Shown here in pieces: positions 17,940 through 29,387 of a stretch of 64,000 bases of DNA. The position numbers and the translations under genes are program-made. The stretch's first letter is position 1; each line of letters starts with the position of its first letter. Origin of the DNA: Halomonas korlensis (lineage in GTDB: Bacteria; Pseudomonadota; Gammaproteobacteria; Pseudomonadales; Halomonadaceae); NCBI RefSeq assembly GCF_900116705.1, contig NZ_FPBP01000001.1:124001-188000 (forward strand), given 5' to 3'. The notes under the pieces were generated by a model that was given only the letters and a program-made list of their open reading frames with translations, made no database searches and was not told where the DNA came from.

Positions 17940-18453
17940 CCGTCTCGACCTGCTCGAATGGCAACTCTGTCATCGCATGGCCGGCTTGAGCATTCACCGC
18001 CCCTGGCTTGCCGCCCTCAGGCTCGCCAGCAAGCTGGGAGACTGGCCGGCATGGGTCGTATTGATCGCGCTGCAACCCTTGCTGCACGGGGCTCTTGGGT
18101 GGGTTTACCTGCTCCAGTACAGCGTCACGGCATTAATCGCTATTGGCGTGTATCGGCTGCTCAAGACACGCCTGTGCCGTGAGCGCCCCTTCATCACCTT
18201 CGACGGTTCCATCGTCTGCACCGAACCCGCACGCGACCGCTACAGCTTCCCCAGCGGCCACACCATGCATGCGGTGATGTTCTGCCTGCTCACCGCCAGT
18301 CACAGCCCTTGGCTGTTGGTCCTGTTGTTGCCACTGTCGCTATTGATTGCCATCTCCCGAGTCGGCCTGGGATTGCACTATCTTTCGGACGTCGCTGCTG
18401 GCGCCTTGATAGGCACGGCTTTTGCGTGGGCGAGCCTGCAATTGGCCGGTTAG
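17911..18453 (+). CDS. PAP2-family membrane phosphatase
   Basis: This is a 180-residue membrane phosphatase with about four hydrophobic segments. The three PAP2 motifs are present: K-T-R-L-C-R-E-R-P-F near residue 82, P-S-G-H-T-M-H near 112 and S-R-V-G-L-G-L-H-Y-L-S-D near 150-161. Likely substrates are phosphatidate, phosphatidylglycerophosphate or undecaprenyl pyrophosphate. The ATG at 17911 follows GGAGAG and overlaps the glycosyltransferase by 29 bases; an ATG at 17932 (8-base overlap) is possible. The overlap suggests a shared pathway. Confidence 0.85.
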   Translation: MKPRAPIMFDRLDLLEWQLCHRMAGLSIHRPWLAALRLASKLGDWPAWVVLIALQPLLHGALGWVYLLQYSVTALIAIGVYRLLKTRLCRERPFITFDGSIVCTEPARDRYSFPSGHTMHAVMFCLLTASHSPWLLVLLLPLSLLIAISRVGLGLHYLSDVAAGALIGTAFAWASLQLAG

Positions 18454-18492
18454 ACGCTGTCCCGGCCGTCCGGCCCATGGCATGCTGAGGCC

Positions 18493-19098
18493 ATGCCATG
18501 TCCCGACTCTCATCTTATCCTGGCTTTGCCTTCGCTTTACCGACACGACGTGCTGCTCGGGGAACCGGCAGCCGGTTCGGCTTTAGCGTGCCTGAATGAA
18601 ACGCTCGACTGGCAGCAGCCACGCTTGCGCCTCTACGGGCGCGAACATCCCATCCCGCGGCGCCAGGTGTGGATGGGAGACGCCGACGCCCGCTACCGCT
18701 ACTCAGGGCAGCACTTCTCGCCCGAGAACTGGCATCCTGTTGTCATGGACATCCGTAATGCGGTGATTGAACGGCTCGGTCGCGCGGGCATCGACGCCGA
18801 CTTCAATAGTGTCCTGCTCAACCGCTATGCGACTGGCCAGGAGCGCATGGGGTGGCACAGCGATGATGAGCCCGAACTCGGTCCGGACCCCTTGATCGCC
18901 GCCGTCAGTCTTGGATGTGAACGTCCCTTGCGGTTTCGCTGGAAACATAAGGGAAATGCCGCTTTCAATGTCTGGCTGCCCCATGACAGCTTGCTGGTAA
19001 TGGGTGCTGGTGTTCAAGCTCGACTCCAGCATGCGCTTTTGCCTCGCAAGCTGTCTGGGCTGCGCATCAGCCTGACATTTCGCTTGATTCATTGCTGA
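18493..19098 (+). CDS. alkB: AlkB-family 2-oxoglutarate/Fe(II)-dependent nucleic acid dioxygenase
   Basis: This is a 201-residue dioxygenase that would reverse N-alkyl damage on DNA or RNA bases. The iron ligands are visible as H-S-D-D-E near residue 122 and the distal histidine in L-Q-H-A-L-L-P-R near 178. The oxoglutarate-binding arginine pattern is R-I-S-L-T-F-R near the C terminus, and N-R-Y near 110 belongs to the fold. It is closer to the short AlkB2/AlkB3 type than to E. coli AlkB. GAGG lies before the ATG. Confidence 0.9.
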   Translation: MPCPDSHLILALPSLYRHDVLLGEPAAGSALACLNETLDWQQPRLRLYGREHPIPRRQVWMGDADARYRYSGQHFSPENWHPVVMDIRNAVIERLGRAGIDADFNSVLLNRYATGQERMGWHSDDEPELGPDPLIAAVSLGCERPLRFRWKHKGNAAFNVWLPHDSLLVMGAGVQARLQHALLPRKLSGLRISLTFRLIHC

Positions 19099-19227
19099 CG
19101 ATGTTCCGCTATGACTGAGCGGAAAAAGTCACTTCAAAAGAAAAGGCTACTCCTCACTTAAAGCAGCCTTGTGATTGGACTCAGCTAGATAACGGTATAA
19201 ATAAACCAAGAAAATTCTTGTGTAGCC

Positions 19228-20337
19228 TCAGCCACGGTGGTAACCCGGCGTGAAAAAGGGCATTTTGCTGACGATCATGGGCAAACGCTTGCCTCGCACG
19301 TCGGCAAACACTTGCGTGCCCACCTGGGATTGCTCGATACCCACATAGCCCATGGCCACTGGCTTACCGATGCTGGGTCCGAACCCACCCGAGGTCACCA
19401 CCCCGATAGACTTGTCATCTTCGGTGTACAGCTCGGCGCCCTCGCGCACCGGCGCACGGCCCTCACCGAGCAGTCCCACGCGCTTGCGATGGTGATCCTT
19501 CTCTGCCACTTGGTGCAGGATGATGTCGGCACCCGGAAAGCCACCGGGGCGCTCACCACCGCGGCGGCGTGGTTTGCCGATCGCCCAGATCAGTCCCGCC
19601 TCCACCGGTGTGGTATGAGCATCGATATCGTGCCCATACAGACAAAGGCCAGCCTCCAGCCGCAAGGAATCCCGAGCACCCAGCCCGATAGCTTCCACTT
19701 CCTGCTCGGCCAGCAATCGACGCGCCAGGGCCTCGGCGTTTTCGGCGGCAACGGATATCTCGAAGCCGTCTTCGCCGGTGTAGCCACTGCGGCTGATCCA
19801 CACCTCGATACCACCGATCGAGTAACGGCCATGTTGCATGAATACCAGATCACAGGCCTCCGGGCAGCACCGCTGCATCACGGTTGCCGCCGCGGGTCCT
19901 TGCAAGGCCATCAGCCCACGATCGAGCACCTCTACCTCATGCTCGCCAAGCCCTCGCCGCAAGTGGGCAACATCCTGGTCCTTGCAGGCGGCGTTGACCA
20001 CCAGATAGAGATATTCACCGGCATTGACGATCATCAAATCATCAAGAATGCCCCCTTCTTCGCTGGTGAACAGGCCATAGCGCTGCATGCCGTTGGCCAA
20101 TCCGACCAGATCGGACGGCACGAGCGTCTCGAGCGCCTCAGCCGGATGCGGTCCTTTCACCAGTATCTGGCCCATATGCGACACATCGAACAGGCCGCAG
20201 GCTGCTCGGGTATGCTCATGCTCCTTCTTCACGCCCAGTGGGTACTGGACTGGCATTTCGTAGCCGGCAAAGGGCACCATCTTGCCGCCGAGTTCTACAT
20301 GCAGCGCTTGCAGTGGGGTTTGTTTCAATTGGCTCAT
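19228..20337 (-). CDS. gcvT: Glycine cleavage system T protein (aminomethyltransferase)
   Basis: GcvT transfers the methylene group from lipoyl-GcvH to tetrahydrofolate and releases ammonia. The 369-residue product begins MSQLKQTPLQALH, and has F-A-G-Y-E-M-P-V-Q-Y, G-L-F-D-V-S-H-M-G-Q and R-S-G-Y-T-G-E-D-G-F-E, all GcvT signatures. The start at 20337 aligns with the family; an ATG at 20352 and a GTG at 20397 are in frame but not family-like. Unusually it is on the opposite strand from gcvH-gcvP, 79 bases downstream of a symporter gene with which it is probably transcribed. Confidence 0.95.
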   Translation of the reverse strand: MSQLKQTPLQALHVELGGKMVPFAGYEMPVQYPLGVKKEHEHTRAACGLFDVSHMGQILVKGPHPAEALETLVPSDLVGLANGMQRYGLFTSEEGGILDDLMIVNAGEYLYLVVNAACKDQDVAHLRRGLGEHEVEVLDRGLMALQGPAAATVMQRCCPEACDLVFMQHGRYSIGGIEVWISRSGYTGEDGFEISVAAENAEALARRLLAEQEVEAIGLGARDSLRLEAGLCLYGHDIDAHTTPVEAGLIWAIGKPRRRGGERPGGFPGADIILHQVAEKDHHRKRVGLLGEGRAPVREGAELYTEDDKSIGVVTSGGFGPSIGKPVAMGYVGIEQSQVGTQVFADVRGKRLPMIVSKMPFFTPGYHRG

Positions 20338-20416
20338 GTTGTCATCACTCATGATGGAAAACGGTTTCCCGATGCAGGAGAGATGCCGATCGGACACCTC
20401 TCCTCGGGCATACCAG

Positions 20417-21823
20417 TCAGGATTTGTCGTGATCGAGTTCTTCGCCTGGCAGGATCTCCTTGCCGTCGAAATAGTCTCGAGCCAGCTTGAACACTACCGG
20501 CGACAGCAGCCCCAGCGCGATCAGGTTGGGAATGGCCATCATGGCGTTGAAGGTATCGGCCATCAGCCAGATGAAACCCAGCTGCGCCATGGCACCAAGC
20601 GGAATCGCCAGAACGAACAACACACGATAGAGCATGATCGAACGAGTGCCGAAGAGGAACTGGAAGCATTTTTCGCCGTAGAAGGACCAGCCCAGGATAG
20701 TGGTGAAGGCGAACACCGCAAGCGCCAGCGATACGATCTGGTTACCCATCCCTGGCAGCGCCTCGTCGAAGGAGAGCGCGGTCAGAGATGCCCCGGCCTC
20801 GCCGGTTTCCCAGACCCCTGCGGTCAGGATGACCAGGGCAGTAATGGAGCAGACGATGATGGTGTCGATGAAGGTTCCCAGCATGGCGATCAAACCCTGC
20901 CGGACCGGGTTCTTGGTCTGTGCCGCGGCGTGGGCGATGGGCGCACTGCCCAGGCCGGCCTCGTTGGAGAAGATACCGCGCGCTACACCGAAGCGAATCG
21001 CCGCCATTACTGCCGCCCCCGCGAAACCACCCATGGCCGCATGGGGGTTGAAGGCGTAGTAGAAAATCATACTGAAAGCCTCGCCGATCTGACCGGCGTT
21101 GATGACCAGCACGATCAGGCCGGCGAACACGTAGAGAATGCCCATGATCGGCACCAGCTTGCCCGCCACCTTGGCGATACGCTTGATGCCGCCGAGAATC
21201 ACGGCACCAGCCAGTACCATGATCACCACGCCGGTAATCCAGTGGGGAAAGCCGAAGGTGGAACTCAGCGCATCCGCCACGGAATTCGACTGAACCGTAT
21301 TACCGATGCCGAACGCAGCCACGGCGCCGAAGAACGCGAAGGCACCGCCCAGCCATAGCCACTTCTTGCCCAGGCCATTCTTGATGTAGAACATCGGACC
21401 ACCGACGTGATAGCCCGTGCTGTCGGTTTCTCGATAGCGCACCGCCAAAACCGCTTCGGCAAACTTGGTAGCCATGCCCACCAAGGCCGTGATCCACATC
21501 CAGAACACCGCTCCCGGGCCACCCAAGGCAATGGCTGTCGCCACACCGGCGATGTTGCCAGTGCCGATGGTCGCCGACAATGCGGTCATCAAGGCATTGA
21601 AAGGGGAAATTTCCCCTTCATCCAAGACCTTGGCCGTTTCACCTGGCCGAGGCTTGCGATCCCGCCCCTGCCACATCAGCCTGAATCCCATACCGAGCTT
21701 GCGAATCGGCAGGAATTTCAGCCCGAGCTGGAGATAAAGCCCTACCCCCAACAGCAGGATAAGCATCAACGGCCCCCAGACCACGCCATTAATGGCCCCA
21801 AAGATATTGTTCAAGGTTTCCAC
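20417..21823 (-). CDS. AGCS-family sodium:alanine/glycine symporter
   Basis: This is a 468-residue transporter with about 10-11 hydrophobic segments. Family signatures include G-T-G-N-I-A-G-V-A-T-A near residue 87, A-V-L-A-V-R-Y-R-E near 125 and F-S-N-E-A-G-L-G-S-A-P-I-A-H-A-A near 280. The start is a GTG at 21823 preceded by GGGAGG. Together with gcvT downstream and gcvH-gcvP across the divergent gap, the context points to glycine (or alanine) uptake linked to its oxidation. Confidence 0.92.
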   Translation of the reverse strand: METLNNIFGAINGVVWGPLMLILLLGVGLYLQLGLKFLPIRKLGMGFRLMWQGRDRKPRPGETAKVLDEGEISPFNALMTALSATIGTGNIAGVATAIALGGPGAVFWMWITALVGMATKFAEAVLAVRYRETDSTGYHVGGPMFYIKNGLGKKWLWLGGAFAFFGAVAAFGIGNTVQSNSVADALSSTFGFPHWITGVVIMVLAGAVILGGIKRIAKVAGKLVPIMGILYVFAGLIVLVINAGQIGEAFSMIFYYAFNPHAAMGGFAGAAVMAAIRFGVARGIFSNEAGLGSAPIAHAAAQTKNPVRQGLIAMLGTFIDTIIVCSITALVILTAGVWETGEAGASLTALSFDEALPGMGNQIVSLALAVFAFTTILGWSFYGEKCFQFLFGTRSIMLYRVLFVLAIPLGAMAQLGFIWLMADTFNAMMAIPNLIALGLLSPVVFKLARDYFDGKEILPGEELDHDKS

Positions 21824-22059
21824 GAGCGCCTCCCTTTTCGTTTGTACTTTTCACTTGAATTTTCATTAGACGCTGGGCCTTGCCTCCTAGCCTGACAAGA
21901 CTCAACAGATGATCCTGTTGTCCGAACGTCCATTCATGACAGGAAGTTCAATCAGTTCCCGGATACCTTAGCGGAACATGTCTGTCCGAGACCAGGCAGG
22001 CGGAACGAAACGACGTCATTTTTCACGGACCGAGATCGACGCCAATTCAGCATGAAACA

Positions 22060-22076
22060 TTTTTCGTATCGGAAAC
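22060..22076 (+). repeat. Motif copy 1: TTTTTCGTATCGGAAAC
   Basis: This 17-base sequence is repeated with one change at 22390. It contains an imperfect dyad TTTC-N6-GAAA, as expected of an operator. It lies about 240 bases upstream of the symporter start on the opposite strand. Confidence 0.6.
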
Positions 22077-22389
22077 AAGCGCTGCCCGAACCCTATGCAG
22101 CGTACAGGGTATTAATTTCCCCACGCTGTCGCCCTGCCAAGGAAGCGTTAACGGCACATGGTTCACAGCAATGCCGCGATGCCACCCACCTTGCAGAATA
22201 GGAATAAAATCCACACAAGGGCCCAGGTTTTCCATCAGTGGAAAGTGAATGGCTTCGATGGCTGGACGCCGAGTCGTGTCCGGGTCACCCTGAGGGGTGG
22301 CTCTCTAGTGGCCCGCATGCCTCCGAGAGGCCAAGGTCAGACTCGCCAAACGTCGTCAATGACGTTAGCATTCGGATATTCTATAAACC

Positions 22390-22406
22390 TTTTTCGTATA
22401 GGAAAC
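22390..22406 (+). repeat. Motif copy 2: TTTTTCGTATAGGAAAC, directly upstream of gcvH
   Basis: It differs from copy 1 at one of 17 positions and is exactly 330 bases away. It follows the possible -10 box and its GGAAA also lies where the gcvH ribosome-binding site should be. A regulator bound here could block transcription start. The binding protein is unknown. Confidence 0.6.
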
Positions 22407-22410
22407 CGAG

Positions 22411-22803
22411 ATGAGCACGATTCCTACCAATCTGCGTTATGCCGAGACACATGAATGGATTCTGGACAACGGTGACGGCACCGTTACGATCGGCATCACG
22501 GATCATGCCCAGCAGGCCCTGGGCGATGTGGTGTTTGTTGAGTTGCCAGAGGTCGGCACGCAGCTGGAGCACAAGCAAGAGTTCGGGGTGATAGAATCTG
22601 TCAAAGCGGCTTCCGACCTCTACGCACCGGTGGCTGGCGAGATTCTCGAGGTCAACGAAGTACTCGAGGACGCCCCCGAAACCCTCAACGAATCCCCCTA
22701 TGAAGACGGTTGGCTCATGAAGGTACGACTCGAGGACGTCAGTGCACTCGACGCCCTGCTCGATGCCGACGCTTACCAGGCGGCTACCGACGCCGAGGAT
22801 TGA
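22411..22803 (+). CDS. gcvH: Glycine cleavage system H protein
   Basis: This is the 130-residue lipoyl carrier of the glycine cleavage system. The lipoylated lysine is Lys65 in V-I-E-S-V-K-A-A-S-D. Y-A-E-T-H-E-W and D-H-A-Q-Q-A-L-G-D-V-V-F-V-E-L-P are family hallmarks. The Shine-Dalgarno sequence is only GGAAA, within motif copy 2. gcvP follows after 93 bases, separated by a hairpin that could lower gcvP expression relative to gcvH. Confidence 0.97.
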   Translation: MSTIPTNLRYAETHEWILDNGDGTVTIGITDHAQQALGDVVFVELPEVGTQLEHKQEFGVIESVKAASDLYAPVAGEILEVNEVLEDAPETLNESPYEDGWLMKVRLEDVSALDALLDADAYQAATDAED

Positions 22804-22821
22804 TCCAGTTTTAGCTATCCG

Positions 22822-22851
22822 CCGCCCCGAGCCGCTGACCGGGGCGGTTTT
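22822..22851 (+). terminator. Hairpin with T-run between gcvH and gcvP
   Basis: CCGCCCCG at 22822-22829 pairs with CGGGGCGG at 22840-22847 and is followed by TTTT. It is probably a partial terminator that sets the gcvH:gcvP ratio, or it terminates gcvH with a separate gcvP promoter downstream. Confidence 0.65.
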
Positions 22852-22896
22852 CCATGACCCGGGGCTCTGACCCCGCCACACTGAACAGGGTGTTGC

Positions 22897-25791
<2,895 letters not shown>

Positions 25792-25817
25792 TTCAGGCAG
25801 TTGACCTCGCCAGACCA

Positions 25818-25849
25818 AGCCCTCGACGCCTCGTGTCGAGGGCTTTTTT
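25818..25849 (+). terminator. Rho-independent terminator of gcvP
   Basis: AGCCCTCGAC at 25818-25827 pairs perfectly with GTCGAGGGCT at 25835-25844, with a 7-base loop, and runs into six T residues. Confidence 0.9.
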
Positions 25850-26022
25850 GCGGGGCTGTTACGCCTCTATTGTTATTGAGCTCCTTGGTAGCATGGCGAA
25901 AGCGGACTCGCCCCCGCGACAACGCGGATTTTAGGGCTACACTAGCAAGCGTGGGGCCTGAAGTATCAAGGCTACTGATGGCTCCCTTACATCAAAGGAT
26001 TATCGTCGTGACAGGAGGTCAC

Positions 26023-26463
26023 ATGGTCGTAAGATTCGCACTTATCTTCGGTATCATTTATACCCTCGTCGGCATCCTGGGTTTCGTGCCTGGCTTGGTT
26101 ACCATGCCAGAGATGCAGGCGGGTATGACAGATGAAATGGCAGCCGAGATGTCGCATGGCCGACTCCTCGGGCTGTTTCCCGTCAACCTCTGGCATAACC
26201 TGGTGCACTTGGCTGTCGGTGTGTGGGGCATTGTGGCCTCCAAGCAAGGATTCAATGCCTCGGTGACGTATGCCCGCGCCAATGCCGTGCTATTCGCCGT
26301 CCTGGCCATTCTGGGCCTGATCCCCGCCACCAATACCCTGTTCGGGCTGGCTCCTCTGTATGGCCACGACATCTGGCTGCATGCGCTGAATGCCATTGCG
26401 GCAGGGTATTTCGGCTTCGGTCCTCCCAGCCGCAAGAAAGCGGATGTCTCCTACACTCGCTGA
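26023..26463 (+). CDS. DUF4383 membrane protein
   Basis: This is a 146-residue protein with four hydrophobic segments. G-L-F-P-V-N-L-W-H-N-L-V-H-L-A-V-G-V-W-G near residues 50-68 is the DUF4383 signature. AGGAGG lies six bases before the ATG at 26023, while the longer open frame from 25801 runs through the gcvP terminator. The function of the family is not known. It is a single gene with its own terminator. Confidence 0.82.
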   Translation: MVVRFALIFGIIYTLVGILGFVPGLVTMPEMQAGMTDEMAAEMSHGRLLGLFPVNLWHNLVHLAVGVWGIVASKQGFNASVTYARANAVLFAVLAILGLIPATNTLFGLAPLYGHDIWLHALNAIAAGYFGFGPPSRKKADVSYTR

Positions 26464-26547
26464 CTATCTCCGCAGACGGCAGGGCAGCTTGCATGAATCG
26501 CCGGCTACGAGAAAACATTAGGCAAATATAATCACTGTAAATCACTT

Positions 26548-26573
26548 CGGCCCGCTTAGGCGGGCCGTATTTT
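26548..26573 (+). terminator. Rho-independent terminator after the DUF4383 gene
   Basis: CGGCCCGC at 26548-26555 pairs with GCGGGCCG at 26560-26567 around a 4-base loop, followed by TATTTT. Confidence 0.85.
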
Positions 26574-26653
26574 CTAACGTGTGACAGCCTGCGTCAGTAT
26601 GACGGGCCATGTTAGCATCAAGACATCACTCCGCAGCGAGAACCCTACCCCCG

Positions 26654-28015
26654 ATGCCCGAGACTATTTCAACGACTATCTCGCCGGAAGGCAGCCTGGA
26701 GATCCTTTCGCAGCATGAGGTCAGTCGCCTGCACGACACCTCCCGCTCCGGGTTGCACGAACTGCTCCGGCGCTGCGCCCTGGCCGTCCTCAATTGCGGT
26801 ACCCCCACCGACGATAGCCTGGCCTTGATGGAGGCCTATCACGACTTCGATATCGAGGTCATCCAGCAGGATCGAGGCGTGCGGCTCAAGCTGACCAACG
26901 CGCCGGCCGAAGCCTTTGTTGATGGCCGCATGATCCGCGGCATTCGCGAGCACCTCTCGGCGGTGCTGCGCGATATCGTTTATGTCTACAACGAGATCCA
27001 GAGCCACCAACGCTTCGACCTGAGCACGGGCGAAGGCACGACCAATGCGGTATTCCACATCCTGCGCAAGGCCGGCACCCTGAAGCCCGGTCGAGACCCA
27101 AGTCTGGTGGTTTGTTGGGGCGGTCACTCCATCAACCGGGAAGAGTACGAGTACACCAAGGACGTGGGCTATCATCTGGGTCTGCGCGAACTGGATATCT
27201 GCACAGGCTGCGGCCCGGGGGCCATGAAGGGGCCCATGAAAGGCGCCAACGTGGCGCATGCCAAGCAGCGGCGCCATCAGGGTCGTTATCTCGGAGTATC
27301 GGAGCCCGGCATCATTGCTGCCGAGGCGCCCAACCCCATCGTTAACGAACTGGTGGTGATGCCGGACATCGAGAAGCGCTTGGAGGCTTTTGTTCGGCTA
27401 GGCCACGGCATCATCGTTTTCCCAGGCGGCGTGGGTACCGCCGAGGAGATCCTTTACCTGCTCGGCATCCTGTTGCACCCCGATAATGCTGATATGGAAT
27501 TGCCGGTAATTTTCACCGGCCCGGCCAATTCCGCCGATTATTTTCGGCGCATTGACGAGTTTCTGGTCTACACACTGGGTGAAGCGGTGAGGCGCCACTA
27601 TCGCATCATCATCGCCGACCCGACGGACGTAGCTAGAACCATGCGCAAGGGAGTCGATGCAGTGACCGATTACCGGCGGGCGCGTCAGGATGCCTTTTAT
27701 TACAATTGGCGGCTGACTGTCGACCGGGACTTTCAGGAGCCCTTTGCAGCAACTCACGAAGCGATGGCTTCTCTGGCTCTTCGTCGCGACCTGCCGGTAC
27801 ATCGTTTGGCCGCCAACCTACGCCGGGCGTTTTCCGGGATCGTGGCAGGCAACGTCAAGGAGGACGGCATGCGGGCCATCGCGGCGTATGGCCCGTTTAC
27901 CTTGCATGCCGAGGCTGAACTGATGGCTCGCCTGGACGCGCTGCTGAATTCCTTCGTGGCCCAGGGTCGTATGAAGCTCTCGGGGGAGTATTCGCCCTGC
28001 TACCGTCTGGCCTGA
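26654..28015 (+). CDS. ppnN: Pyrimidine/purine nucleotide 5'-monophosphate nucleosidase
   Basis: This is a 453-residue protein; E. coli PpnN (YgdH) has 454. PpnN splits nucleotide monophosphates into base and ribose 5-phosphate and is controlled by (p)ppGpp. The LOG-like core is clear: C-T-G-C-G-P-G-A-M-K-G-P near residue 190 and F-P-G-G-V-G-T-A-E-E near 256. N- and C-terminal extensions typical of YgdH are present. The ATG at 26654 matches the family start; the frame is open from 26609. Confidence 0.94.
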   Translation: MPETISTTISPEGSLEILSQHEVSRLHDTSRSGLHELLRRCALAVLNCGTPTDDSLALMEAYHDFDIEVIQQDRGVRLKLTNAPAEAFVDGRMIRGIREHLSAVLRDIVYVYNEIQSHQRFDLSTGEGTTNAVFHILRKAGTLKPGRDPSLVVCWGGHSINREEYEYTKDVGYHLGLRELDICTGCGPGAMKGPMKGANVAHAKQRRHQGRYLGVSEPGIIAAEAPNPIVNELVVMPDIEKRLEAFVRLGHGIIVFPGGVGTAEEILYLLGILLHPDNADMELPVIFTGPANSADYFRRIDEFLVYTLGEAVRRHYRIIIADPTDVARTMRKGVDAVTDYRRARQDAFYYNWRLTVDRDFQEPFAATHEAMASLALRRDLPVHRLAANLRRAFSGIVAGNVKEDGMRAIAAYGPFTLHAEAELMARLDALLNSFVAQGRMKLSGEYSPCYRLA

Positions 28016-28051
28016 GACTCTGGAAGGAGGCGTTTTACCGGGAGGGCAGGA

Positions 28052-28420
28052 TCATTCTCTCCCGATTTGCCATCCCAGGGTCAGCGCATGGAGCAGTAGC
28101 CCGAGCGTGGCTCCATGAGAAATCAAACGCTGCCAACTCGTCCAGTCGCTGAACAGCAAATGCCAGAGCCCCATCACGACGAGTCCGGTAATCATGGCGA
28201 TGGCCAAGCGAGCCAATAGCCTGGGCAAGAACCTCTTATCATCGACAGACAGCAGCCACCACTGAACTAACGCCACCACTCCCACTACCGAGAGAGAGAT
28301 CACGATCAGGGTCAAGCGGGTTTGATGCCCTCCAGCTAAGTAGCGAGGAAGAATCGACAGCATCAATATCCCCAGGCCCAGCAACAGACTCACACGCTCG
28401 GGAGTGGGCCGGGCTTCCAT
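28052..28420 (-). CDS. Four-helix membrane protein of unknown function
   Basis: This is a 122-residue protein with four predicted membrane segments (about residues 10-28, 33-55, 68-88 and 95-118). The ATG at 28420 overlaps the stop of the upstream flavodoxin gene (TGATG), implying translational coupling. The longer open frame to 28465 would run into the flavodoxin gene. I do not recognise the family. The coupling suggests a link with flavodoxin, but nothing in the sequence shows it. Confidence 0.7.
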   Translation of the reverse strand: MEARPTPERVSLLLGLGILMLSILPRYLAGGHQTRLTLIVISLSVVGVVALVQWWLLSVDDKRFLPRLLARLAIAMITGLVVMGLWHLLFSDWTSWQRLISHGATLGLLLHALTLGWQIGRE

Positions 28421-28884
28421 CAGGCCACCTTCAACTGCTGAGTTTCGATCCACTCTTCCACCCAAGGCAGGGCTGCGTCGTCGGCCATGAAGGTCTCCAT
28501 GGCATCGATCTCCAGCCGCTCGCCCAAGCGTTGTGCACCGAGTCCGGCGAGCAGCTCATCGAGGTGGCGCCCCGCCCCGCAGAAGGTTTCGCCGTAGGAA
28601 CTGTCACCCATGGCGATCAAGCCGTAACGAAGCCCAGTCAGCGGCGGAGAGGTCTCATCAAGAGCATTAGTCAACGGTACAAGGCTACCGGGATAATCAC
28701 CGCTGCCGGTGGTGGAGGTACAGAAGAGCGCCAGGTCAGTGGGAGAACCAACCAGGTCATCAAGGGTCGGTTGGTCAAAGATCGATACTTGGTAACCGGC
28801 TTCTTCAAAGAGCGGCTTGACTTGCTCAGCGACATCCAGCGCGCCACCGTACACGGTTCCTACAAAAATTTTCAGCATTGGCAT
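28420..28884 (-). CDS. yqcA: Flavodoxin, YqcA/MioC type
   Basis: This is a 154-residue short-chain flavodoxin. The FMN phosphate loop is V-G-T-V-Y-G-G-A-L-D near residue 8. T-S-T-T-G-S-G-D-Y-P near 56 and M-G-D-S-S-Y near 92 form the flavin-binding loops. The pattern V-P-L-x-N-A-L and L-R-Y-G-L-I-A-M-G-D-S-S-Y is closer to YqcA than to FldA. The start could also be the ATG two codons later. In enterobacteria yqcA sits near truC, a gene that is not seen here. Confidence 0.87.
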   Translation of the reverse strand: MPMLKIFVGTVYGGALDVAEQVKPLFEEAGYQVSIFDQPTLDDLVGSPTDLALFCTSTTGSGDYPGSLVPLTNALDETSPPLTGLRYGLIAMGDSSYGETFCGAGRHLDELLAGLGAQRLGERLEIDAMETFMADDAALPWVEEWIETQQLKVA

Positions 28885-29085
28885 GTCATGGATTTACCTG
28901 AGAATTTAACTCGGATTTTAACATGCACGGCCTTCCTGGCACATCCCGAGGGCGGGGATGTAATGAGAAAGAGAAAGGTAAAAGAGAGCGACACGGGATG
29001 AGACAACGGGTCGCGGCGCGACGCACTGCGCTGGTCTTGCCGCCCCCGTATAATACCTTTGATGAATCCCTTCAGTGGAGCCACC

Positions 29086-29295
29086 ATGCAGCAAACCTTC
29101 GAGGCCTGGATTACCCCGATCATGATCGGCGGTCTGATGCTCTTCATGTGTTTCATCATCTGGGACTTAGCGCGCAAGTCCAATGCCGGCAAATTCGGCA
29201 CCATCATGCTGTTCGTTGTGCTGGGTGCCGGCATGCTCGGCTACATTCTCAAGGTGGTCATCACTTGGATGCTCGAGAACGGCGGCGGCGTCTGA
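29086..29295 (+). CDS. DUF2788 small membrane protein
   Basis: This is a 69-residue protein with two membrane segments (about residues 10-28 and 38-60), starting MQQTFEAWITP after GTGGAG. The pattern F-I-I-W-D-L-A-R-K-S-N-A-G-K-F-G-T matches DUF2788, a family common in Pseudomonas and Halomonas with unknown function. An in-frame ATG at 29062 would add eight residues. Confidence 0.78.
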   Translation: MQQTFEAWITPIMIGGLMLFMCFIIWDLARKSNAGKFGTIMLFVVLGAGMLGYILKVVITWMLENGGGV

Positions 29296-29387
29296 GGGGG
29301 GCGTCCTACCGAGAAAAACACCACCTCATGGGTGGCGTTGCGATCTATTAGAAGCTTGTCGTCAAGATGACGTAGCGTAAGGTCCTG

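Larger units (their letters stand above)
21824..22410. other. Divergent symporter-gcvH intergenic region
   Basis: This 587-base gap holds no convincing gene. It should contain promoters for symporter-gcvT on the minus strand and gcvH on the plus strand. A possible gcvH promoter is ATGACG at 22360-22365 and TATAAA at 22382-22387, 16 bases apart. A near-identical 17-base motif occurs twice (separate entries). No glycine riboswitch consensus was seen on either strand. Confidence 0.6.

Noticed and set aside
21824-22410. Glycine riboswitch upstream of the symporter or gcvH
   Set aside because: Neither strand contains the core consensus (such as CCGAAGG-x-GCAA) and paired stems of a glycine aptamer; the region shows repeated operator-like motifs instead.
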